Assembly: GCA_963755705.1 (NCBI GenBank)
Contig: CAVWKW010000003.1
Coordinates: 62,001-126,000 of the forward strand
Source of the DNA: JBARDN01 sp963755705
GTDB lineage: Bacteria > Desulfobacterota > Binatia > Binatales > Binataceae
Length of the DNA stretch: 64,000 bases
Reading direction: 5' to 3'
Within the stretch, counting starts at the first letter, position 1, and each line of letters starts with the position of its first letter. The translations under genes and the position numbers were made by a program. Shown here piece after piece: positions 33,796-41,045 of this stretch. The notes below the pieces were generated by a model. The model saw only the letters and a program-made list of their open reading frames with translations, ran no database searches and was not told the DNA's origin.

Positions 33796-33879
33796 CGAGC
33801 GCCTGCGAGCCGGTCTGATCCTTCGCGAAGGGAGTGCGCGCTTGTTCGCGCTTTTCCCGATTCCGGGCAAGATAGTGCC

Positions 33880-34474
33880 TTGTATTTTTCAATTTCGGGC
33901 GTTTGCGGTGGGTTCGTTTGGTATCTTTTCTAGTGGCTAAAAAAATAAACTCCTTTCAGATGCTGCCGATTTTGCGACGATGGGTTCGTTTCAGCAGCTT
34001 TTTTGGTGATCGATTTTCGAGCGCTTCGGCGCACTGATCCGTCCTTGAGGTAGCGCCAACTCATGGGGCTAAGTCGCCGCTGGCAGAGCAGCACCCTCAT
34101 CCGCCCTTCGGGCACCTTCTCCCGGAGGGAGAAGGCATTCGGCATTTCTTGATCCTTCTCCCTTCGGGAAAAGAGCCTGCCCTGAGCCTCTCGAAGGGTG
34201 GCGCGCAGCGCCGGATGAGGGTGCTGCTCTGCTTCCGGCTGGAACGCGGCCAAGCCGTCTGCCGCTGCTGACAATGCGCCAAGACTCGCGCTGCGCGCAT
34301 CGCGAGAAATCTCGCCCGTCGCGATAGCATCCCACCGGAGTGAGGCAGGCAAAGTGGGGCGGAATTGTGTGCGGGATGCTTCCACCCGATCAGTTTTGCA
34401 CGAAGCGGAATCGGGCATAAGGCTGAACAGTTCAGCCATGAACAAATCTGGCAAAAACCCGAACGGGTGTTAGG
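33880..34474. repeat. Dispersed composite repeat block, copy A
   Basis: The left part (33880-33960) contains GCGGTGGGTTCGTTTGGTA followed by an A-rich stretch, and the right part (34345-34474) contains GGCTGAACAGTTCAGCCATG. Both parts recur, diverged, in the same order at 51820-52270. The centre differs: here it carries a 150-bp inverted-repeat element. Minus-strand frames in both copies begin MPDLFMAELFSLM, but the divergence does not look like coding constraint. The right block also includes a perfect GGCTGAAC-GTTCAGCC hairpin. It probably spreads as non-coding DNA. Confidence 0.7.
34083..34232. repeat. 150-bp element with perfect 21-bp terminal inverted repeats
   Basis: Arm 34083-34103 (GCAGAGCAGCACCCTCATCC) is the exact reverse complement of 34212-34232. 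The interior holds further hairpins of the CCTTCTCCC/GGGAGAAGG type. It is nested in composite block A. Similar GCAGCACCCTCA and GAGGGAGAGG words recur near 46470 and 52605, so it belongs to a dispersed family. Confidence 0.8.
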
Positions 34475-34869
34475 CTGGCGAACGCTTCCGGGAAATGCTG
34501 CCGTGCGTGCGCAAGTCACTGTGCGCGTGGGTAAACGAGACGCCAGCCGTTACTGCCAGAACCCGATGACTCCGCAAGGCCACCCTCCGCGGACGCGTCA
34601 CAATCCGCGCGAAAATCGCGCGAGAATTGGGGCGCGCAACCCCTCCCAGTGCGAGACCGTCGATAATTACCGCAGCGCGATCTGTAATGACTGGCGAGAC
34701 GCCGGTCTCACTGAGAAAGGGCCCTATGCCAGTAGAGCCGCCGTCTCGGCGGCCTTTTACCTGCGAAATATCTGCGACCTACGAATGTGTTTATCTCGTT
34801 TATCGACACCCTCCCGATGCTGGGAGAGAGAATTTCCAGAAGTTGCGCGTCATTTATTACTTCTTCCTC
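34475..34869. other. Gap without a supported gene, with a terminator-like hairpin
   Basis: No convincing ORF. A hairpin at 34737-34758 (GCCGCC, five-base loop, GGCGGC, then TTTT) resembles a short intrinsic terminator on the plus strand but has no obvious upstream gene. Nothing else is supported here. Confidence 0.4.
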
Positions 34870-35142
34870 TCAGTAGTGGTATCGCGCCTGCAGGAAATCA
34901 ATTCGGCCGGTGCTGACCGCATAGACGAGCCGATGTTCTTCGGTTATGCGGCGGGACCACGCGCCGGCCAGAACGTATTTCAGCGGTTCCGGTTTCCCGA
35001 CGCCTTGGAACGGATCACGCATCACGGCCTCGACCAAGTCGAGGACTCGCAAAGCCACACGGCGATTGGTCTCGACCCAATAGCGCAGGTCCTGGCGAAA
35101 TTCGGGATGAAAGATTGCGAGCCGGTCAGGCGTGCTTGCCAA
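34870..35142 (-). CDS. Txe/YoeB family toxin (ribosome-dependent mRNA endonuclease)
   Basis: 90 residues with the YoeB pattern: FHPEFRQDLRYWVETNRR at the N-terminus, PFQGVGKPEPLKYVLAGAWSRRITEEHRLVYAV and the conserved end QARYHY, which holds the catalytic His/Tyr. YoeB enters the ribosomal A site and cuts mRNA. Its start overlaps the upstream antitoxin gene by 17 bases, so translation is coupled. The pair lies beside repeat blocks, as toxin-antitoxin loci often do. Confidence 0.94.
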   Translation of the reverse strand: MASTPDRLAIFHPEFRQDLRYWVETNRRVALRVLDLVEAVMRDPFQGVGKPEPLKYVLAGAWSRRITEEHRLVYAVSTGRIDFLQARYHY

Positions 35143-35413
35143 GTCCGAACTCGCGCCTGAGCTTATCGACCGACAGCGGTTTGAGCCGCGTGCCGCGCGC
35201 GCGCAGGAGCGCGGTTGTCAGCCTGCGGGCGTTTTTCGGAGAGCGCAGCAGATGCGCGGTCTCGGTCAGGGCTTCGAGCTCGTCGGCCGCGACGATCGCG
35301 ACGTCGCGGGCGCCGCGCCGATGGATGATCAGGGCTTCGCGGCTCTCCGCAACTTCATCGCAGAGCGAGGCCAAGTTTGCGCGCGCTTCGGTGTAGGTTG
35401 CTTCTTTGGGCAT
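35126..35413 (-). CDS. YefM/Phd family antitoxin
   Basis: 95 residues. The N-terminal DNA-binding part reads PKEATYTEARANLASLCDEVAESREALIIHRRGARDVAIVAADELEAL, a typical YefM/Phd domain. The C-terminal tail is longer and more basic than in E. coli YefM. I start at ATG 35413, 13 bases after an operator-like palindrome; a longer frame to 35617 would read through that operator and is unlikely. It neutralises the YoeB-like toxin encoded next and should repress the operon. Confidence 0.9.
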   Translation of the reverse strand: MPKEATYTEARANLASLCDEVAESREALIIHRRGARDVAIVAADELEALTETAHLLRSPKNARRLTTALLRARGTRLKPLSVDKLRREFGLGKHA

Positions 35414-35425
35414 GATTGGGTTTCC

Positions 35426-35448
35426 GTACAGGTTTCCTGTACATATTA
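35426..35448 (-). promoter_or_regulatory. YefM-type operator overlapping a -10 element
   Basis: GTACAGG and CCTGTAC (35426-35442) form a perfect palindrome with a three-base spacer and contain TGTACA, the core of known yefM-yoeB operators. TAATAT on the minus strand (35448-35443) directly adjoins it as a likely -10. Autorepression is inferred from the family. Confidence 0.65.
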
Positions 35449-36333
35449 GCGCAAAATAGCGGGCTTTGCGAGGTTCAACACCAGTGCGCAGGGCGAGTCC
35501 AGGATCGCGATGCGGAAAATTTCCGGGTCGAGCGCCGACGACGTGAGTTCCGTACGCCGCCCACGCTTGCCTTCGAGCATCGCGATCTCGCGCTCGCCCC
35601 AGACCGGCTCGACGCACTGGCGAATTTCGAGTCCCGCGTTCACTGCCGCCATGATGTAGTCAGAAACGCTCTGCTCCGGCCCGCGCACTATTCCGCGCGC
35701 GCCGTCCGCATCGCGATAAAATGCCCCTCCGCCGAGTTGGCGGCCTATCGGATGAATCATGGAGATGATCACGCGTCCGCCGGGGCGCACGACTCGCGCC
35801 AGTTCCGCGATTGGCGTCAGCAGATCGTCAGCGTGGTCGAGAGCGAGCGCGCAGAGCGCCAGATCGAAGCTGCCGGTGGCGAACGGAATCGCGGTCAGAT
35901 CGCCGAGCTCGAACCGTGCCTCGGGAACCTTGACGCGCGCGAGCTCGAGCATCTCGGGTGAGCAATCGATACCGGTCGTGTCGAATCCCTTTCCAGCGAG
36001 GTACTTTGTATGCCGCCCGGTGCCGCACGCAGCGTCGAGCGCGCGGCCCGGCGCGATCGTGTCGATCATCGCGTGAACGACTGGCTCCTCGGCGGAGATT
36101 AGCGGATTTCCCGGCAGGTCGTAGGTGGCGGACCACGCGGCATATCCTTCGCGCACATCGGTTTCATTGATTGCAACTGGCACGTTGCCCGGATGATTTT
36201 CCATCGCGGCCGCGAAGTCGGCCAATTTCCGCGCGATGCTCTGCGCGAGCGGTTCGTCGTGCGCATAGGTGCGCAAGAGCGCGAGTCCATGAATGCCGAG
36301 TGCTAAGTGAATAGGGCGAATCGCTTTACGCAT
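35446..36333 (-). CDS. Class I SAM-dependent methyltransferase
   Basis: 295 residues. Residues ~65-200 hold the methyltransferase core: GYAAWSATYD, ALDAACGTGRHTKYLAGKGFDTTGIDCSPEMLELAR, FDLALCALALDHADDLLTPIAELARVVRPGGRVIISMIHP. The first ~60 residues (MRKAIRPIHLALGIHGLALLRTY) are a helical extension without a recognised domain. I chose ATG 36333; the frame is open to 36492 but that extension is repeat-derived sequence. The 3' end overlaps the -10 region of the toxin-antitoxin operon. The substrate is unknown. Confidence 0.85.
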   Translation of the reverse strand: MRKAIRPIHLALGIHGLALLRTYAHDEPLAQSIARKLADFAAAMENHPGNVPVAINETDVREGYAAWSATYDLPGNPLISAEEPVVHAMIDTIAPGRALDAACGTGRHTKYLAGKGFDTTGIDCSPEMLELARVKVPEARFELGDLTAIPFATGSFDLALCALALDHADDLLTPIAELARVVRPGGRVIISMIHPIGRQLGGGAFYRDADGARGIVRGPEQSVSDYIMAAVNAGLEIRQCVEPVWGEREIAMLEGKRGRRTELTSSALDPEIFRIAILDSPCALVLNLAKPAILR

Positions 36334-36390
36334 GCGATCGTAATTACTCCGGCAGGATCGCTGAATCGAGCCACGAGTGTTTCTGGAGAT

Positions 36391-36480
36391 TGTCCCTCTC
36401 CCTGCAGAATTGGGAGAGGGCGGCGCGGCGCGCGACACCCGCGTGCCAGTGGCACCTCCCAATCTTTTGGGAGAGGGACA
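36391..36480. repeat. 90-bp inverted-repeat element (CCCTCTCCC family)
   Basis: TGTCCCTCTCCC (36391-36402) pairs with GGGAGAGGGACA (36469-36480). Inner copies of GGGAGAGGG and CCTCCCAAT and a GTGCCAGTGGCAC palindrome add more structure. It is a REP-like element between the methyltransferase and DUF899 genes. Confidence 0.7.
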
Positions 36481-36508
36481 GAGAGGCAGCAATTATGCGG
36501 GGCGGGCG

Positions 36509-37285
36509 CTAGCGGCGGGTGGTGCCGAGGTTGTCGGAGCGTCCGGCTTTCAGGCGAGACCACTGCGCCATAGGACGTCCATCGGTACGGAAATTCTGCT
36601 TGCCCTTAAACCGTTGCGGCCAGCCGGACGGCGAGTCCTCCCACATCTCCTGCCGCCCATAGACGGTCAAGTCGAGCAACCGGTAGCTGTTATCCATCGC
36701 CTCGACCCCACGCATCGTGGTCCAGTAAGTCTCGAAGACCTTGGATTCTTTTCGAAGGTAGCAAACGATGTACATCATGCTCACCGGGCGTCCGACCAGG
36801 AGCTGGTCGAGCGAGCCGAGGGCCGAGTACCAAGGCATCTCCCAGCCCATGAAGTCGCGGTAGCGGGCGCTCTCTTCGTACGGGCCTTTGCAAAACGTGG
36901 CGTAGGTTACGTCGCGCGAATGAATATAGGACAGCTCCTGGACCTGCGATGTAACCCACGTGCATCCTTCGCACTGCTCCGGCGCGGGGCGGCCGGCGTG
37001 CCACATGAAGTAGTAGGCGATGAGCTGTTGACGGCCCTCGAACACCTCGAGAAGCGTCACTGGGCCGTGCGGGCCAATCAGCTTGAGGGCGGAGTCCACC
37101 TCGACCATCGGCAGCCGCCGGCGGGATGCCGCGATCGCGTCACCCTGGCGCATGTGCGCCTTCTCTCGAACCCGCAGCGCATCCAATTCGGCCTGAAAGG
37201 TGGCCCTGTCAACGACAGCCGGCTGGGCCGGGGTGTTGGTGCCGCCTGCCGTCGAAACTTTCTTCGACTCTTCTTTCGCCTTCAT
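36509..37285 (-). CDS. DUF899 thioredoxin-like family protein
   Basis: 258 residues. Matches the DUF899 pattern: EKAHMRQGDAIAASRRRLPMVEV, FEGRQQLIAYYFMWH, PEQCEGCTWVTSQVQELSYIHSRDVTYATFCKGPYEE and GWEMPWYSA. The fold is thioredoxin-like with a CxxC (CEGC), though the biochemical function of the family is not established. It is transcribed away from the VOC gene on the same strand with a 66-bp gap filled by a short tandem repeat. Confidence 0.88.
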   Translation of the reverse strand: MKAKEESKKVSTAGGTNTPAQPAVVDRATFQAELDALRVREKAHMRQGDAIAASRRRLPMVEVDSALKLIGPHGPVTLLEVFEGRQQLIAYYFMWHAGRPAPEQCEGCTWVTSQVQELSYIHSRDVTYATFCKGPYEESARYRDFMGWEMPWYSALGSLDQLLVGRPVSMMYIVCYLRKESKVFETYWTTMRGVEAMDNSYRLLDLTVYGRQEMWEDSPSGWPQRFKGKQNFRTDGRPMAQWSRLKAGRSDNLGTTRR

Positions 37286-37304
37286 CGATTGGCACCTGAG
37301 CGCC

Positions 37305-37371
37305 AGTCACGCTGCGCGGGTCCTTTTGATTACGCTGCGCGGGTCTTTTGATCACGCGGCGCGGGTCTTTG
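37305..37371. repeat. Three 22-bp tandem repeats at the 3' end of the VOC gene
   Basis: Three near-identical units containing GCGCGGGTC-TTTGAT lie in a row. The first unit on the minus strand encodes the last residues and stop of the VOC protein, and the next two lie just downstream. This looks like slippage duplication of the gene end. Confidence 0.7.
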
Positions 37372-38050
37372 GGACCGCGACGGGCGGGGTCGATTCGCTC
37401 ATCGTGCGCGTGACCTGCTCGTCGCTCATGGTCCAGATTTTCGCGTCGGGCGGATAATCCATCAGCGGCTTTGACGGATCGGGCGCCGGCTGCGCGACTT
37501 GTCCGCCCTTCGATTCGAATGCGGGCGGATGCTTGTAGCGCTCGAGTTCCTGCGGGTCGATTCCGGCGAGCTTCACGACCTCAGGATCGATCCACGCTTC
37601 GGCGTCGATCGCTTTTCCTTCCGAGGTCGCGAATTCGAGCATCAGACCCTCGGGTCCGGCGAAGTAGATCGACTTGCACAGGCCGTGATCGAGTGGTCCC
37701 ATGATCCAGACGCCGTGGGCGCGCACGCGATCGCGAATCGCCAGCAGGTCGGCTTCGGTGTCGACGTTCATCGCGACGTGCTGCATCACGCCGGGCGCGA
37801 CGTTTTGTGTGGTGTGACCGGCGTTCGAGACACCCTTGATTGGCTTGATATTCGCGATCTCCGGATGCTGCACGAACGCGATCGAGGAGCTGTCGCTCAT
37901 CCGCAGGAAGCCGTGGAAGGTGTTGTCCACGCCGTGCATCCAGTAGAGCGCGACCAGTTCCATCCCGACCACCTCGGTGAAGAACTCGATCTGCTTCTTG
38001 ATGTCTTTGGTGCAGATGGCGAGATGATGGATTCCGTTAGGCAGACCCAT
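37352..38050 (-). CDS. VOC family extradiol-dioxygenase-like protein
   Basis: 232 residues. Metal-site candidates are the His pair in GIHHLAICTKDI, the His in GVMQHVAMNV and the Glu in EGLMLEFATSEG, the 2-His-1-carboxylate set of the VOC superfamily. After residue ~145 comes a C-terminal extension (AEAWIDPEVVKLAGIDPQELERYKHPPAFESKGG) that is common in uncharacterised relatives from aromatic degraders. Expected activity is ring cleavage or isomerisation, unproven. The 3' end is marked by a tandem repeat. Confidence 0.87.
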   Translation of the reverse strand: MGLPNGIHHLAICTKDIKKQIEFFTEVVGMELVALYWMHGVDNTFHGFLRMSDSSSIAFVQHPEIANIKPIKGVSNAGHTTQNVAPGVMQHVAMNVDTEADLLAIRDRVRAHGVWIMGPLDHGLCKSIYFAGPEGLMLEFATSEGKAIDAEAWIDPEVVKLAGIDPQELERYKHPPAFESKGGQVAQPAPDPSKPLMDYPPDAKIWTMSDEQVTRTMSESTPPVAVPKTRAA

Positions 38051-38213
38051 GATCGTTACCTCCGTCGCTTGACGATAACTATCACTGGACCTTTCGGATT
38101 TCCAACTCGAATGCCGCCGGCCGCGCGCGCGGGCGCGCCTGTGGCTGGCGGGGGCTTTGACAGTTTGCCATTGGTGCGATACGTGTGGCTCGCCGATCGC
38201 GAGTGCTTTTTAT

Positions 38214-38633
38214 ATGTCTGACGAAACCGATCGCGATTCCAAATCGCCGCCGCCACCGGAGACCGCGTTGCCGGGACAATCGACCGCGAACGATCGCGCG
38301 GTCGAGGATCTTGCGCGCGAGCTTTCGGAGCGGCTGCGTGCGATGCCGAATCGGCAAGAGATGACCGACTACGCGGTCTCGCTGCTGAAGGACAGCAACG
38401 AGGAAGCCGATCAGGCGGACCTTGCGCGCGACTCGAGGATCAAGGCGGGGCGCGGCGATCCGTTCAATCCGATCGCGTTTGCGATTCCGCTGCTGGTGGT
38501 GGGCTTGGTCCTGATGGCGACCGGGCTCCTGACCGGGATGGGGATTCTGGTGGTGGCGATTGCGGTCGTGATGTTCGCGTACGGATTGATCGTTCCGTTT
38601 TTTTCGCGCAGCGGCGGGGCGGGGAAGTCGTAG
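38214..38633 (+). CDS. Small membrane protein, function unknown
   Basis: 139 residues. The N-terminal two thirds are hydrophilic and acidic (AVEDLARELSERLRAM, LKDSNEEADQADLARD), followed by two C-terminal membrane helices (FNPIAFAIPLLVVGLVLMATGLL, then a MGILVVAIAVVMFAYGLIVPFF span). I start at ATG 38214; the frame is open to 38157 with a Cys-containing leader that looks non-coding. It lies 190 bp before the cytochrome b gene on the same strand but shows no clear link to it. No family recognised. Confidence 0.62.
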   Translation: MSDETDRDSKSPPPPETALPGQSTANDRAVEDLARELSERLRAMPNRQEMTDYAVSLLKDSNEEADQADLARDSRIKAGRGDPFNPIAFAIPLLVVGLVLMATGLLTGMGILVVAIAVVMFAYGLIVPFFSRSGGAGKS

Positions 38634-38823
38634 GGCGGCGGAAGTTAGCGAAGATCGCGCCGCAAATCAGCGGTTCTTCTTGCAGAGTCGCACAATAATT
38701 AGGTAGCCTTACGCGCGGCGGTAGATTGGGTTTTGGAATCGAGGGGTTGGAAGCGCGGTTCGTTTTAGAGTAAGCATCGGGTTCATGTGGAGGCGGGCGC
38801 TTAATGCCCGGGTAGTGGCTTAG

Positions 38824-39597
38824 ATGGCGAAGTTGGACTGGAAAGAGGTCAGGCGCCAGATCACCGATTCTCAAGCGTGGCAGTCGATCTTCCGCCACGG
38901 CTACGAAGACACGCCGCGAAACCGGATCCTGATGGTTTCGGGCAACGTCTGGCTGCATCTTCATCCTTCAAAAGTGCAAAAGCATGCCGTCCGATTGCGC
39001 TTCACCTGGTGCATGGGCGGAATAACCTTTCTGCTGTTCCTGGTCACGGTCATCACCGGCGTGTATCTGATGTTCTATTACCGGCCGACCGCGGAATATG
39101 CTTATGCGGACATGAAGTATCTCGAATTCGACATGCCGTTCGGGATGCTGATGCGCAATATGCATCGATGGGCCGCGCACGGGATGGTGATCGCGGTGTG
39201 GCTGCATATGTTCCGGGTGTTCATGACCGGATCGTATAAACCGCCGCGCGAGTTCAACTGGGTGGTCGGAGTTATCCTGCTGGTGCTGACGCTGCTGCTC
39301 TCGTTCACCGGATATCTGCTGCCGTGGGATCAGCTTTCGATTTGGGCGGTGACGGTCGGCTCGAACATGGCGCGCGCCACCCCGCTACTGGGGTTTGGCG
39401 GACCGTTCCACGAGGTGCTGGGCGTCAACCCGATCTACGACGCGCGCGCGTTTATTTTCGGCGGCGCCGAAATCGGGCCGCATACGCTGCTTCGGTTTTA
39501 TATCCTGCACTGCATCTTCTTTCCGCTGGTCGCGACCATCTTCATGGCGGTGCATTTCTGGCGGATTCGGCGTGACGGAATGTCAGGCCCGCTCTAG
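38824..39597 (+). CDS. Cytochrome b6-like subunit of a bc-type quinol oxidoreductase
   Basis: 257 residues with four core membrane helices, the length of cytochrome b6. Heme bH/bL ligands are H114/H128 (MHRWAAHGMVIAVWLH) and H229/H244. C63 (WCMGGITF) aligns with the b6 cysteine that binds heme c-n covalently. Other b6 signatures are TGVYLMFYYRPT, FTGYLLPWDQ and the C-terminal RRDGMSGPL. It oxidises menaquinol or another quinol in the inner membrane. The following genes encode subunit IV-like, small membrane, eight-heme cytochrome c and cupredoxin-like proteins. No Rieske gene is present upstream or downstream. Confidence 0.93.
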   Translation: MAKLDWKEVRRQITDSQAWQSIFRHGYEDTPRNRILMVSGNVWLHLHPSKVQKHAVRLRFTWCMGGITFLLFLVTVITGVYLMFYYRPTAEYAYADMKYLEFDMPFGMLMRNMHRWAAHGMVIAVWLHMFRVFMTGSYKPPREFNWVVGVILLVLTLLLSFTGYLLPWDQLSIWAVTVGSNMARATPLLGFGGPFHEVLGVNPIYDARAFIFGGAEIGPHTLLRFYILHCIFFPLVATIFMAVHFWRIRRDGMSGPL

Positions 39598-39620
39598 GCG
39601 TTAGTAGAGAGAGAACGGCA

Positions 39621-39773
39621 ATGGGCGACCTGATGTCCTATATCGCGCACATGGGAATTGTGCGCGTGCTCTCGGTCCCGGTTGGGATGGGCATTGCGCT
39701 GTGGCTTATCTGGCGCGCCGCGGCGCCTGCTCCGTGGAAGGAAGACGATGACGCCGACACGCACCGGGCCTGA
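39621..39773 (+). CDS. Small single-span membrane protein of the bc cluster
   Basis: A 50-residue frame starting MGDLMSYIAHMG, preceded by GAGAGA eight to ten bases upstream. It has one hydrophobic span (VLSVPVGMGIALWLIW) and an acidic tail (EDDDADTH). It fits between the cytochrome b and subunit IV-like genes with gaps of 23 and 75 bp. Position and codon use resemble its neighbours, so it is probably a true small subunit like the Pet small subunits of b6f, although no homolog is recognised. Confidence 0.6.
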   Translation: MGDLMSYIAHMGIVRVLSVPVGMGIALWLIWRAAAPAPWKEDDDADTHRA

Positions 39774-39848
39774 GCGCATGCGAGTTGGTCTTAGCGGATG
39801 CGCGAGGCCGCGCGAACTATCGCCGATGGAATCGACAAGGGTTTAATC

Positions 39849-40784
39849 ATGGCGAGCCACGAAGGAAATTCTCCGGGCAACGCTTCCAATGCTACAATGA
39901 TGATGGCGGCCGCGGGCGGCGCGGGCGCTCCCGCACGCGCACCGGCGGGCAGTGGCGGACAGGGCGCGGCCGGCGGCAAGCGGATTGAAGTCCCGATCAA
40001 GAAGGCGGGAGGCGGGGTCGAGGAAAAGCTTCACACCTGGCCGTTTCTGGTGCGCAGCGAATTCCTGATGACGCTGCTGGTCGTGGTGGTGCTGACCATC
40101 TGGTCGCTCACGATCAACGCTCCGCTCGAGGAGCCGTCCAATCCGACCCGGACGCCGAATCCCTCGAAAGCGCCGTGGTACTTCCTGGGCCTGCAGGAGA
40201 TGCTGGTCTTCTTCGATCCGTGGTACGCGGGAGTGGTGCTGCCGAGCTTCATTATCGTCGGCCTGATGCTGATTCCGTATCTGGACATCAACCCCAAGGG
40301 CAACGGCTACTACACTTTCCGCGAGCGGATGTTCGAGATCCTGACCTTCTTCCTTGGGTTCCACGTGCTGTGGGTCTCGTTCATCATAATCGGGACTTTC
40401 TTCCGCGGCCCCGGATGGAACTGGTTCTGGCCGGGGCAGGTATGGGACCCGCACCTGGTCGAGGCGCTGACCAACGTCGATCTGCCGTACCTGTTCGGGT
40501 TCCGCGACTACCTGGCCTCTGCGATCTTCGGGCTCACGCTGATCATCGGCTACTTCGTGGTCGGCTATATCGCATTCTATTTATGGATTCGCGCGCGACC
40601 CGCCAACGATCCGTGGTCGGCGTTTCCCGGCGGGGGACCGGAGTTGCTCGAGAAGTGGGGACCGGTGCGTTTCGGGATCACCGGGTTTCTGCTGATCGCG
40701 ATGATGGGCGTGTTTATCAAGATGATGCTGCGGCATGCGCTCAACATCAAGTACATCCTGGTTACCCCCTGGATAAATATTTGA
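39849..40784 (+). CDS. Cytochrome b subunit IV-like membrane subunit
   Basis: 311 residues. The first ~75 residues are a Gly/Ala-rich hydrophilic leader, unlike plant subunit IV. The body starts TWPFLVRSEFLMTLLVV and contains NPSKAPWYFLGLQEMLVFFDPWYAGVVLPSFIIVGLML, where APWY stands in for the PEWY quinol-site motif. More spans than the three of subunit IV are present (LTFFLGFHVLWVSFIIIGTFF, LASAIFGLTLIIGYFVV, FLLIAMMGVFIKMML), as in QcrC-like proteins before their heme domain. I chose ATG 39849 with AAGGG upstream. It should form the quinol-oxidising site with the b6-like subunit. Confidence 0.9.
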   Translation: MASHEGNSPGNASNATMMMAAAGGAGAPARAPAGSGGQGAAGGKRIEVPIKKAGGGVEEKLHTWPFLVRSEFLMTLLVVVVLTIWSLTINAPLEEPSNPTRTPNPSKAPWYFLGLQEMLVFFDPWYAGVVLPSFIIVGLMLIPYLDINPKGNGYYTFRERMFEILTFFLGFHVLWVSFIIIGTFFRGPGWNWFWPGQVWDPHLVEALTNVDLPYLFGFRDYLASAIFGLTLIIGYFVVGYIAFYLWIRARPANDPWSAFPGGGPELLEKWGPVRFGITGFLLIAMMGVFIKMMLRHALNIKYILVTPWINI

Positions 40785-40800
40785 GGCGCGGCTGAGTTGC

Positions 40801-40977
40801 GTGTACCTACTGGGCAAAGTTCTGGAGGCGCTCGGCTGCGCGGATGTGGGTTTCGCGCTGTTCGTGGGAATTACGCAGACGCACGGAATGGGTAATGAGT
40901 ACAAGTTGACCGGGATCGGAATCCTGGTGTTCCTGGTTGGCTATATCGCCGAGAGTTTTTCCGGCGCGGACTCCTGA
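40801..40977 (+). CDS. Second small membrane protein of the bc cluster
   Basis: A 58-residue GTG-started frame (MYLLGKVLEALGCADVGFALFVGI). It has two hydrophobic segments, the second LTGIGILVFLVGYIAESF, with a short polar loop between. It lies 16 bp after the subunit IV-like gene and 68 bp before the multiheme cytochrome gene. The compact placement suggests a small structural or regulatory subunit. No family is recognised and the GTG start is inferred. Confidence 0.55.
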   Translation: MYLLGKVLEALGCADVGFALFVGITQTHGMGNEYKLTGIGILVFLVGYIAESFSGADS

Positions 40978-41045
40978 GTGAGATGAACCAAGCGGCTGCG
41001 GCATGCGGCGCGATCAACTGATTCGAGGGCGGGTAGGTAGGATAG

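Noticed and set aside
33930..34454. Minus-strand frame starting MPDLFMAELFSLM in both repeat blocks
   Set aside because: The shared N-terminus follows from shared DNA; differences between copies change amino acids freely and the frames end at different places. No domain. Treated as non-coding repeat.
35414..35617. N-terminal extension of the YefM-like antitoxin
   Set aside because: It would cross the operator and -10 element, and the extra residues match no antitoxin family.
37305..37371. Possible CRISPR-like array
   Set aside because: Units abut without spacers and only three occur, so it is a tandem duplication. No cas gene is in the window.
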